Below are positions 46,000-57,071 of a stretch of DNA of 64,000 nt, in pieces. Position 1 is the first letter of the stretch, and every line of letters begins with the position of its first letter. Both the position numbers and the translations under genes were made by a program. The stretch comes from Acanthornis magna (taxonomy: Eukaryota > Chordata > Aves > Passeriformes > Acanthizidae). Location: NCBI GenBank assembly GCA_036785705.1, contig JAWUZG010000159.1, positions 1,984,001 through 2,048,000 of the forward strand, in the 5' to 3' direction. The notes below the pieces were generated by a model. It was not told the origin of the DNA. It made no database searches and saw only the letters and a list, made by a program, of their open reading frames with translations.

Positions 46000-46679
46000 C
46001 TTGCAAGTGCCTTTGTTTCAGGAGCTCTGTTTTTCAGTCATGGGATCTGGAGGAGTTTTACAAAGATAGAATTTCATGGTCTGAAAATCATAGTTTGACC
46101 CCTAAATTGTCTGATATACAGAGCCCACTGCTTGTAGCTCATGTCTTCCACCCAGAAGTAGCAAGCGCTGTGTAAATGTCACACGTTCAGGCTGATGAAG
46201 CACAGTCTCACCTTGGTGCAGAGACCAAGTAGCTGCAAGATTCACGAAAAAACAGCTTTCAGCAGGAAAAGTGAAGGGATGTATCCTTGTGTTTTAAAAA
46301 TATGGGTAACTCAATTTGCACTAAGGGTGCATCCTTTGAAACAAAGAACTGGTGGCAAGCTCTGGAGTGTAGGATGCTGCTGCCTGAAACCAAAGTCAGC
46401 TCGAGGTTAGCTAAAAATACAGTAGGCACGTTCCGTGGGACTGTGGGTGCCAAGCCTCGCTAAGCTATTAAAAGTTCTGGAGATTTTAAATTCCTTTTTT
46501 CCCATTGATGCATCACATGAATCACAAATACCCTCAAACGAGCCATTTGTGCGTCTCCCTCCAGACGGAGCTGACAGGGGGATAAACCAAACGCATGCAA
46601 ATATTATCTCAGGGCAGGCTGAGATCGGATGGGGTGAAAGAGAAAAGTTAAACATGGAAGCATATTTATTTCCGCATAA

Positions 46680-47540
46680 TTTTGTCAGCTTTCTGCCGGC
46701 AGTGAGAGACTAAACTTCGGAGGAGCCTGACCTCGGGATTATCCGAGGGAAGACATGTGCTCGCTGTTTCGGAGTCACCATCTGTGAGGGAGATTTCGGG
46801 GAGCGAAGACGCGTGGCAGGGAGACGGCTGCATCTGCCCGGCCAGGACCCTCAATTCCTGAGCATCCTCCCAGCCCTGCCCCGCGCGTTTATCACCGCAA
46901 CGAGTTTCTGCTTGACAGGAGGGTTCTTCAGCTTTTCTATTTGTCCCCCACCAACCCTCCAGCCCAGCTCCGGGGGACATTCCCCCCTCCCGCAATCAGC
47001 CCCGGCGGGTCCATTTGCTTTTGTCTCCCATTAATTGCTTGCTACTTTTCACTGCCTGCTCCTCCCCCTTTTAAAGATAAATTTTAAAGCCCGAGCGGGG
47101 TGGAGAATGGCTGAGCCCGCTGTTATTTTTGACATTCGCCCCAGTGACAGCTGGACCTTGCAAGGCTGGGGCCGTTCGCACACAAAGCCTATTAGCTGTG
47201 CCCACTCACTTAATGAGCCCTGAAGTCTGGAAGGAAAATTTCCTCCCCGAAGTGTGGCAGAGCCCTTTGTCATTGTAAACAGGCGCTGCTTGCCGAGCCC
47301 TGCCTTGCCTTTCTCCTTCCTGCCACCGTGGCTTTTCTATTTACTCAGGAAACAAAAGCGGAGCCGTGTCAGCGCGCAGGGAAGAAAATGTCCCCAGCGA
47401 CTGGGGTTCACACGCCTCTGCCACCCACCGACCGCGGCCGGGGCTCCCCGGTGTCACCGGCACGGAGGGGACACCCCGGACCGCGCCCCGGGATGGGCAG
47501 GGAGCGAGAGACGCGCCCGGGGTTGGCAGATCCATAGGAA
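46680..47540. promoter_or_regulatory. CpG-enriched block, possible CpG island
   Basis: Two CpG clusters, about a dozen in 46,690-46,850 and about 17 in 47,395-47,530, bracket a non-repetitive AT-mixed stretch. Avian noncoding DNA is normally CpG-depleted, so retention suggests an unmethylated regulatory element or a promoter of an unannotated transcript. No exon is recognisable next to it. Confidence 0.35.
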
Positions 47541-49718
47541 ATGCTCCCTGTAGGGACCGGCGGTACAGTTCAACAGCGGTGGGAAGAAGAGCAGGATGCT
47601 TCCCCCGAAATCCTTCACCTGAACAGAGTGGTTTGGGTCTCCAGAAAATCCTGTGTTAGGCGCAAAGTTGGTTTGGAGGGGTGTTTTCGTCCGTGAATTT
47701 CTGTAGTTGTTTTCTGAATTTGCAAGCAAGGAGCTTCCATCCCAGCTCTAAACGTAATACACAATGGAATCTTTCCTTCTGCCTCTTTTGAACTTTTAGC
47801 CTGCCCAGCCTTGCTACTTTTTAAGCCCAAACATGTCCCATTTTATGCCCATTTCCAATGCAAGTCACCACCCAACAGAATAAAACTTTAAGTGCCTATA
47901 AAGCATCTTAGAAATGGGAACACTTTGGTGGAAATGGCAGCACATGTTTATTGAAACTGTTGGCAATTGCAAGGAAAGTGGTAAAAAAACCCACGCTGCT
48001 TCTTTCCCTGAGCAAGGCCATGGCACAGATGGTCCTTCCTTGGGATGAGGGTGACCACTTGACACAGACCCTGTCACCAAGGGCAAGCAAAGTTACTGGG
48101 GTGAAAGATTTGGAATGTAGGTCTTGATTTGATTAAGGTGAAATCTCTGGTGCTCATGATTTGCAACATAATCTTCAATATGTGCCAGGTGTAAGAAAGA
48201 GCTGGAATATCTGGTCTGCATCCAGGCTGGGAAAGAGCTGTCCCTGCTTTGTAGTGTCACTAAGGGGGCCTAAAGGACATTTAAATATCCTGCTCTGAGT
48301 GTGTGGGAGGGCAGGCTGAGGCTGCTGCAAACATCACAGCTTGCACAGCCACAATTTGCTTTCGAGGTTCAAGTGCGCTTGAGAGCCGGACCTCGAGGAT
48401 GTCCTCATGCCATTGCTTTCCTGGGCTGTCCCTGGTGAGAAACTTCCAAGAGGCTTCAGAAAGGCAGATCCCAGCCTGTGACATCTCTGTATTCACTGGC
48501 ACCCCTTCCCCCACTTCTTTTTTTGTTTCTTCTTCTCCAGGGATTTGCTTGCTCGTTTTTAAATATTTGCATATTTCAGTGCTTTCTTTCTGTTGGTAAC
48601 CAAGGCTGTTTGGTAAAAGCTGAGACATTTCTAAATGTAAGTCAGGCAAAAAATTACCTTTTTTGTGTGCTTTGCAATTATCACAGCAAAATGATTCCTT
48701 TCTTCCTCCCGCAGTCAGTAATTTATTTTTTAACAGAAAAACTAAAACGTTACTTCAAGAATGCTGGGTTAATGCTGCTCTTGTTTTGCCTGTGAAGTTA
48801 AGCTGGCTTCGTGACTGAAGTGTTTGTCTTCAATTTATAAAATTGCTTGTGGGTATGTCCCACTTTGGGAAGACACAAGAAGCATCCACAAGCAAGAAAA
48901 TCTCAGGTTCCAAATTGGTTGTTTGGTAATGAAGGGGAAAGACCAATCTTCATCGCGTGTTTTAAACTTGCCTTTGCCAGTGTTTCTAAAGTGGCTTTTC
49001 CCTATTTACTGCAAAAATCCTAAGGCGTAAAACTGTCTGTCAGGAAATTCACAGGGATCTTTGATCACCTCTTTCAGCGTCTCCTGCTTGTTCCTGCTGT
49101 TCTCTGCGCTGACGCCAGCCCATGAGGATGAGGATTCCTGCGCCCAGCTTGTGGCAGCCTCTCCTGTGCAGTGTTTCATCAATAGGTGATGCAGAGAGAA
49201 CTGGAATAAACAACATTGATGAGAAATCACCAAGTCTTTCCCTTCCCAAAAACCACAATTGTCCTTTTGGTCCATTTGAAGTTCTGTTGGAGCAGAAAAA
49301 GAGATTTTCCTCTCTTATTTGTCTTTGTGTCAACTGCTGGGACTACCACAGCTTTTGGGGGGCTCCTTAGCGACTGCTCCAACTCCTGCCAGCTTGGGCC
49401 AAGACCATCTTTTTGCAGCAGCTTATTCTATTTGATAGTTTGGCAATCGATGTGTCCCAGTTTAACTAGTATCCAGTTTAGGGAAACGTGTAGATGCCAA
49501 TTGTGGGGTAGGAATGTGAAGGCCTGGCCTGTAGCAGTGATGCTAAAGTGTTCCTTTTCTGACTGCTTGAGCAAACTTTCCAGGTGATCTGCTTGATCAT
49601 GCATGCTCCTGTGTGTCCAGCGCACGTGAAATCCTCTCAGTCACAGCTCTCCATAAATGCTTGGAAATTTTCCCTAATGGCAATGGAGAACATTTTTGCT
49701 CCACACAGTCACCTTGAT

Positions 49719-49793
49719 ATAGAATCATAGAACGGCTTGGGTTGGAAGGGACCTTAAAGTTCTTCTAGTTCCTGTCCCCCTGTATAAGCAAGG
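49719..49793 (-). repeat. CR1 LINE 3' end
   Basis: The plus strand ATAGAATCATAGAACGGCTT followed by GGGTTGGAAGGGACCTTAAAG is the reverse complement of the CR1 terminus and is close to consensus. Similarity fades after about 75 bp, as for a severely 5'-truncated insertion. Confidence 0.92.
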
Positions 49794-52700
49794 AGCCTGC
49801 TGTGGTGTCCATTTCTTCTTCTGTTTCTATATAATTTGGGGGCTGCATTCTGACATGGACAGCCTGCAGAAGCCCCTCTTCCCTCTGGCGTCCTTTAATC
49901 GCTGTGCAAGGGGATTAGGAATGGCGGAAGGAGCTGCAGAAGTCAGGAAGGAGGTTGTGCTACGAACCAAAGTGAGGGCCAGGAGCCTTTCTCCACCGCT
50001 GTGACCTCTCCGTCTCAATATCCTTCTAATATCTGCTAATCGGCTTTTCATTTGTAGGCTCCGTTTTAATTCACCGGTGTTCGTACCTCCGACATTAAGT
50101 TGGCAAGCTCGTGTCTGTGTAAAAGCTGTAAGTCAGGACTGGGCAAACGGCTCCAGGAGTGCCGTGAGCTTGGCGTGTGTCAAGGGGATTTGCATTTTGA
50201 AGACAGAGCTAATCCCTTTTCTATGGTCTGCACTCGTAGGCAGCTGCCCCAGGAGCGTTTTGCCCGTCCTCTCCTCCACCCTCGCTGTTGGAGGGGATTT
50301 CGGAACAAAGAGGGCCGTGGGTCAGGGCTGGGAGCACGGCCCTGGCGTGCAGGAGACCTGGCTGCGGTCTCAGCTCTCACAGCCGCTCAAGGTGACCCTG
50401 GATGAGTCCTGCAGGCTGCACCTCGCAGGCGCCAGGGCAGGCTTACGCATGCGGACACCCAATCCATCCATGAGCCTGGCCTCCAGCCCAGCACCGGCTC
50501 TGGTGGCCAGCCCAGGCCAGGAGACCTGCTGGGGGACACTGCTGGAGAGGAATAAACACATAAACACCTTACCAGCACTTCCAACCAGCATGTTTCAACT
50601 TGAATTGCGTCTGCTCGGTGGCACTGGGGCTGTGTTTTGAGTGCTCCGTGGAAATCTGGGCAGGTTTCTGCTCCTCTGAGCTGTAGAGCCACCTAAAAAG
50701 CTGATAGCGAGGCTTGTATTTCATATCATCTCAGCTTAAAGATGCACATGCTGCAGAAGCTGCTCCAGCCAGCAGCTGATGTCCAGAGCCCCTGGATGAG
50801 ACACGGTGTTCAAAGTCAGCTGCGGAATGCAGATCCTCAGTACTCCCTGAAATGAGCAGGAGTGTTCAAGCTAAATGTTCCTCTGGCTTTGCCAAGTGAA
50901 CAAAATTCTTGTGAACATCCCTTTCGCTACTATTTCATTAAGAGAATTAACTTCAAAGTCTGTCCGGAAAGTAGGAGGATTGAATGCCAAGAAGTTTGAC
51001 TGGATTTGAGTTTTGTGCTTCGTTTACAGAGGCCAGAATGACTTTCCCACAGTATGGGTGGTTATTTGCACCAACCCTGTGCAATGACACTTTTACACAG
51101 TTGTGATGAGGGATTTGGAAGCTAAGGAGGATTTTTTGGACTATTTCCAGCCCCTTCTGTGTGACTCTGGAATTACCTGCCAAGATGCTCTGAGACTCAG
51201 AGGCTGAGCTCCCTGCTTGCCTTTTTGGAAGAAGGAAGACCTAAAATCCCAATTTCTGTTCCATGAATTCTTCCCTTTTCGACAAACCAATAACATCCAA
51301 TGATGGGAGGGAAAAAGTTTCCCTTAGAAAATCTCCCACCAATTTCACAGCTCCAGACCACACCAAGCCCATTGCTCGGTCAGGGAAGTTTTTGCAGGTG
51401 CTTGGTCTCTGATTTTCCTCTTGGAGTGGGAAGATTTGCGCCAAAGCAGACCGTCCCCACCTCTGTGTTAGTCCTGGGGAAAAAAGTCCAATGCTGGCAA
51501 CCTTTGATGTGATAATTTCATATCACAAGGTTGGTAGATGCTGCCAGAGCAGGGAAACCACCCAGCACAGCTCAGGCAGGTGAGTTTTGTTGGCCATGCA
51601 GGATTGCAGGGGAAGAAAACACAGTTGGGCTGCATTTGAAATAAAGCTCATGTGAAAATTTGCATAATAACACGTAAAAAAAAGTGTTATGAAACTAAAT
51701 ATAGTGCAGTGCTATTTTACCAAGCTCTGGTTAATCAAAGTTAACAACATTATAATGTAACAGAGGTTGCCACACTGCATATCAAATTTCCATTCTTCCA
51801 AAACATTGGCGCGGCTCTACATAAAAAGTGCAGTGGAAAACAAAATCCCAACAATACTACACTTCAAATCAGCAATAAACTTGCTTTTACACTGATTAAA
51901 AAAGATGTTTTAATTCTTTATTTTAAGTCTCATCGTGTGATCTGGAGCAAAGCTGGGTGGAAGGATTGTGTGGAAGGGCTACTGGAAGAAAACACCTGTT
52001 TCCAATGCTCTGGAAATAGCCAGGTTTGTCTGTCATGGCTGGAACAGACATATAAATATTTACTTGTATCAAGCCCACAATTTTCTGTAGAAAGAAAGAA
52101 TGTTTTCAGGTAAAGCCTTTCAGCTTGTTCTATTTAATCTGCAGTATTTTGAGTCTCTCAGAGGAGCGTTATCACTTTGAGCATTAGCCAAGGCTGGTCC
52201 TCCAGGAAAGTCAGAGAAGAAAGCACCAATCCTTTCTTTGATTTTTTTGTTTCTTTATCTTTTGTTTTTTAATTCAAGGAACTTGTCCTCTAAATCTCAT
52301 CTCTTTCCACTTTCTCCTTCAGTTTCTATCACGAACTGTGATCTCTGTCCTACCAAGTTCTTGCCGTGGCTCCACGGTGCGTTGCACATATTTCTGTGTA
52401 ATCTCGATTTGAAAAGCAGAGGTTCTGTCGTAAATCAGAGGCCGAGCAGTAACCCCGTGCAAGCCTCGCTGGCCTGGAGAATCCCAAACCCTTGTTGCTA
52501 TTCCTGCAGGAGCGGAATTGGAGGTCTAATGGGTGAGATCCCACACTAACCCTTCAGGAAATGTGCTGAGCGAAACTCTCCCGTTCTCGAGCCGCTGGTT
52601 GAGTGCTCTCCGCCGGGTTTGACGCCACGAGGACGCCGACGTTGGGGATGTTCCTGGAAAACCCCGCTCCGAGCCCCCGTGGGCTGAGCTCCTCCACGGC

Positions 52701-54254
52701 TGCTGTTAATAGGTTAATGAGCCCCTCGTCTGGCGGAGTTAGAGTGCCTGGCTTTCCAAGATAAAACTATCCAGCCACATTAGGAGGTTGGGCCTCTTTA
52801 TGACTGAACGCCATTCATCCTGAGTACACAAGAGCTCGCAAATTTAATAAGCAGAATCCATTTCAGCCCCGTGGCCTACCATGGCAACAGGAGAGAGGGG
52901 CTCCAGCCTCCGCTGCTCAGGCATCATTATCTCCAGGGCCATCTGCTCCAGAGAAGCACAATCCCAAACTCATTTAAATAGAGCCAGCCTGAAATATGTG
53001 ACGATTTTTCCCAGTCTCCCCCTCCCTCCCTGATGGCTTCCCCCCCTCCCCGCACACGGCTACACCTCCGCACACAAGCGGGAGGAGATGTAATATTCAG
53101 AGGGTGAGGAGAGGGTACGGGAGATAAGATTATAGCGATAATGAACTGAGGGTAGGAGAACGGGGGAGGGAGGAACTTTCTGCCTTTGGCTCATGTTCCC
53201 TGACAAAGCAAGAGGTTGCAATAAATTATAAATGTATTTTTTCAAATCATCTTCTTGGAAGAAATATTTCCTAAACAATGATTCATCATCCTCCCCAGAA
53301 CTCAGCCTCTCTGGAACAATTAAGCACTGAAGAAAACTTGCTCAGTTAATTCACCTCTTTCCGTGTTTTCCGACTGATGTTTCACCGTCTTTGTCGTAAG
53401 TGGATAAAATAAATTGCTTAAATGTATTCACCTCTCGTAACTGGTGACATTTTAGAAAGCACATGGGAGGGGTTAGGGGGAAAAGGATTCAGTCCTTTCC
53501 CTGTGACAAGGATTTCCACCCATGCTGCCTCATGCTTAAGGGCTCCCAGGCCAAACTTTGGGACAGGGACCTGTAATAACTCACTGAGACGAGTGGCCTC
53601 AAGGGGACAGGGCCTTTGACAGAGGGAGATGAACAGGAGCGTGCTAAGTTGCACCATGTCGCTGCTTCTGGACAAAGTCATTTTTATGGATCTGGTTTAT
53701 TTCGGCCGCAGGTGCGGAGGCTGCAGGAGCTGTAAGGAGCCAAAGCAGGGGCAGTGGGTGATGCTGGCAGGTGGTTCTGAAAATCATTGCCCCAACAGTG
53801 TGTGAAGTTTGAGGAGCACTTCAGGCTGTAGCAGGGAGGAGATGGCCAAGAGGAGGAACTGGGGAGCCCCAGGGAGACATCCTGGCTGGCACCCAGGCTG
53901 AGAAGGGTCTCTGTTTGCCTGGCCTGTCCCCCACGGATGTGCATGGTGGGAGAAATGCAGCAGCCCGAGGGGAAAGAAACTACTGCAGGAATTTCTGAAA
54001 GATGCCATTTCTCATTTGTTTGCTGTCAGGGTCTTCTGACCTCTGCTCGCTGGGTCACAGGAATAAATCTGTCATGGGCTAAAAGACATGTCCCCTCCGC
54101 TGAGGTGGAGGCAATGCCTGCCCACTGGCATCCCTGTCCCTCCCTAGAGCCTGCCATGTGTCTGGAAACACTTGCCCTGCTCTCATGTTTCCATGTCTGC
54201 AGGACACACACACCTCACAGTGCGAGCTCACGTGCTCTGAGGTGCTCAGGGGGT
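49794..54254. other. Single-copy stretch with possible regulatory blocks
   Basis: No gene recognised. The low-repeat block 49,830-50,090 and the CpG-dense to AT-rich block 52,560-53,300 stand out. A 187-residue frame at 50,077-50,640 overlaps minus-strand frames of similar length and has no domain. Confidence 0.45.
52560..53300. promoter_or_regulatory. Candidate regulatory block with RFX X-box-like site
   Basis: It starts with about 15 CpG sites in 140 bp (52,565-52,700). It continues as repeat-free sequence with the palindromic TACCATGGCAAC at 52,877-52,888 (reverse complement GTTGCCATGGTA, the X-box half-sites of RFX factors) and TAAT-type words. The role is inferred. Confidence 0.3.
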
Positions 54255-54325
54255 GGATGGGATGGGATGGGATGGGATGGGATGGGATGGGATGGGATGG
54301 GATGGGATGGGATGGGATGGGATGG
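54255..54325 (+). repeat. (GGATG)n pentanucleotide microsatellite
   Basis: About 14 perfect tandem units; a likely length-polymorphic locus. Confidence 0.95.
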
Positions 54326-54514
54326 AAGCTGCATCCCCTGTAATTTTCAGGCCAGGCATGTGGAGGGATATATGACGTTTCCAGGGTCTCTCTCACCTGA
54401 AGCTCTGACCTCACAGGTCTGCAGCTCTGCTCCGTGGCACGTGGAGCTCGTGTGGATCACGCGGAGCGAAGTCACAGCAGATCAACAAGACCAAAGCATA
54501 GAAATGCTTTTGGC

Positions 54515-54527
54515 GGGGGGGGGGGGG
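54515..54527 (+). repeat. Poly(G) tract of 13 bases
   Basis: An uninterrupted G run. The base count in such a run is prone to sequencing error. Confidence 0.85.
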
Positions 54528-55352
54528 AGGGAGAGAAATGAAATCATATATATTCATTACATTTCTGTAGTGATGTGAAGCCTCCCAGAGCCCACAACAC
54601 CCCATATCTGCCGTCATCATTCACCCAGAGCGTGGCAGATGGCCAGGAAGCCAGCACAGCACCGCCGGGGTGGGACATGACGGATTCCTGCAAGGACAGG
54701 CGTCCCCACCCCGGCCCCAGGGAGAGGGGAGGGAGGCAGGATGGAATTATATATCCTGGAAATTGGAGGCTTTCCCCCAACTACTGAGTCCTGGGGTGTT
54801 TCGGTGTCCCCTTGTGTGGAGAGTGGTGTTTCTTCAGGTGAGAAAATCGTGGAGCACGCGTGTGCAGGACACCCAGGATGATCAAGGTGCCCAGTGTCCC
54901 CTGCTGGAGGCTGCCATGCCTTGGTCACACCACTTAGCACGGATATAACCTTTCAGTGCTCACTAACTCAAGGTGTCAAGTCATTGGTTAGGAATGCAGA
55001 CTCAGCAAACTCTGGGTGATAGATGGCCTGTGACATATTAACTTACATAGAAAGCCTCTATTGCTTGGAAATCTTTTTAGGTTGATAAATTGGAGGATCT
55101 ACCACAAAATCCATAATAATGTGTTTTTCTCTACAGCGCAGTTAGGAATGATAAGGTAGCAAATGTTATCAGAGATGAAAAAGCTTCAAAGTATTTGCAG
55201 AGGTATTTTAATTTATTAAATCTGCAGAATAGCTGAAAAATTAATAAAAATGGTTTTGCTGCAAATTTCTCAGCTTTTTCTTTTCCTGGACTGGCCAATT
55301 CCTCATGAACCAAATCAGGCTTTTGAGTTCTCATCCTGTACAGAGATTTAGA

Positions 55353-55397
55353 AAACAAACAAACAAACAAACAAACAAACAAACAAACAAACAAACA
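55353..55397 (+). repeat. (CAAA)n tetranucleotide microsatellite
   Basis: About 11 units of AAAC without interruption. The matching minus-strand frame is periodic Phe-Val-Cys-Leu and spurious. Confidence 0.95.
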
Positions 55398-56674
55398 GAA
55401 AACCCTTATGAAGACATGGTTTCAGCTCCTGTTTAGCTCTTATTTAGAAGCAAAATTATTTCCTTTAAAGGAATTTTGAATCTTTATATCTCCTCATGTA
55501 AATCCCTGTCAGAAATGTCCCAGGAATTGATGTTCACAGTAACATGCAGCACCTACTCCTGATGAAAGGAAATCCAGATATCTTCACAGAGGGACTGGTG
55601 CTGCCAGCTCTGGCTGATCCTTGGCCTGGAGTCACCAGCCAGCCCAGACCTTTGCCTTAAGCGCATGCATTCAATTATTTAAGAAGGAAAATGGGCTCCT
55701 GTAACTAATAAAATACCTGATTTAGCCCTTTAATCCCACTCTAGCATCTTTAAACCAGTGCCAGCACAGGTGGGACCTCTGGAAGAGGAAAGCTAAACAT
55801 TGCTCCCTGCTTTGTGGCTTGCTTTCAAACCTACATTTCGTTCCATCTCCGTTGTTCGGAATTAATGTTGCAGGGAGAGCGGCGGAGAGCTTTTCTAGGA
55901 AAGCATGGCAAACGCCCAGCTCCAGCAGGAGCCAGCCTACCACCGTGCAGATCTGCTGGAACATGGGGAATTCATCCCCGATGGCGAAGGCTGGGCTGGG
56001 TTTTTTATTTTTTTTGGGAATGCTCAGCTTTTAGCGATATGAGAAAACCGATTCATGGGTCAAAGCACTCGGAGCCAATCTTTCTGCCTTATTTTTCAGG
56101 TTTTAAGAGACAAAGCCCGGCAGGTGGGAAGGAAGAGATGGAACAGGGCAGTTTTTCATTCTTCCGTGAGTAAATTCTTGGTTGCAATCTCTCCAGCTCC
56201 TGGAGCGGGGGCCTGACGTAAGGAGACAGCAGAGCCCAAACCTTCCCTGCAGAATTGTGTTCTTGCCTGGGCTGACACTGAGAATGGATTTGGCTCTCCC
56301 GAGGCTCAGCTGGAGGTGGGGTGGCTTTCAAAGAGCTTAGGTTCTGTCCCAGCACATCACCCCTCACTGATTGATCACTTTTACTGCAGACTCTGACAAG
56401 AGGTAGGAAATTATCATTAAAGATGCCCCTCAGAAAGGCTCTGAGCCATTTTCTATCAGATTTACGCTGTGCTGGAAGCAGAGAGGCGATGAGTTTCTCC
56501 CTTCACACCCTGTCCTCTAATTCTGCAGCCCATGGAGCTGGCTGGGGCTGAAGGGATGTCATAGAGAGAAAACTGTGCTGGGAACCAGGTCTGGACAAGC
56601 CTGGGAGATCAGCAGATACCGGTGTTCTGCTTTTAGTCTGATACAGGTCAGCTCTCAATTTTGATCACATTAGC

Positions 56675-56675
<1 letters not shown>

Positions 56676-56712
<37 letters not shown>
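56676..56712 (+). repeat. Poly(A) tract of 37 bases
   Basis: An uninterrupted A run. I could not link it to a retroposed gene: the upstream 300 bases have no recognisable coding sequence and no clear target duplication was found. Confidence 0.9.
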
Positions 56713-56715
<3 letters not shown>

Positions 56716-56979
56716 TGAAAGTTTGGCATTTTCTCATTTAAAAAAAACAAAACCATTTTGGTTGTTTGTAGTGAAGTAGCATTGGGTTAAAAGCCCAGGA
56801 AGATCTGGAGCAGGCTACAGCTATAAATGTATCGAGCATCCTTCCCGGTATCTGTTTCACACACAGCCTCGGTTTCTTGCGTATTTTCTATTTTTGTTTT
56901 CTTTAATGGGTTTCAGCCGTGATATTTTTAAGAGCGCTGTTCTGTGCATAGCAGCTGCCATTGCCACGCTCCCAGCCCG

Positions 56980-57071
56980 GTTGCCATGGCTCATACACGG
57001 GGTTTGTGCCAGAATTTTGTTGGTCAACAAGTCGCTGTCAGCGCTGTTGGGCAGCGTGTTTCCATAGCTAT
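56980..57071 (+). promoter_or_regulatory. Pair of RFX X-box-like motifs
   Basis: GTTGCCATGGCTCA at 56,980-56,993 and GTTTCCATAGCTAT at 57,058-57,071 resemble GTTNCCATGGNAAC. The first is closer to it, and the second matches mainly in its left half. They lie 78 bp apart in repeat-free DNA. Binding by RFX proteins, which control ciliary and immune genes, is inferred only. Confidence 0.3.

Larger units (their letters stand above)
41216..49718. other. Single-copy stretch, GC-rich in parts, no gene recognised
   Basis: Includes a homopolymeric C tract, a hairpin and CpG-dense stretches at about 42,060-42,220, 43,800-44,000 and 46,680-47,540. A repeat-free block at 41,880-42,060 with ACTCATTAAC, GCTAATCAAAC and AAGGAAATTAGG words also looks regulatory. 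The overlapping frames (up to 156 residues) have no domains. Confidence 0.45.

Noticed and set aside
53937..54578. 213-residue plus-strand frame with a periodic Asp-Gly-Met-Gly-Trp peptide
   Set aside because: The periodic part is the translated GGATG microsatellite, and the flanks lack any motif.
56400..56712. Processed pseudogene ending in the 37-base poly(A)
   Set aside because: No coding similarity upstream, no AATAAA at the proper distance and no convincing target duplication.
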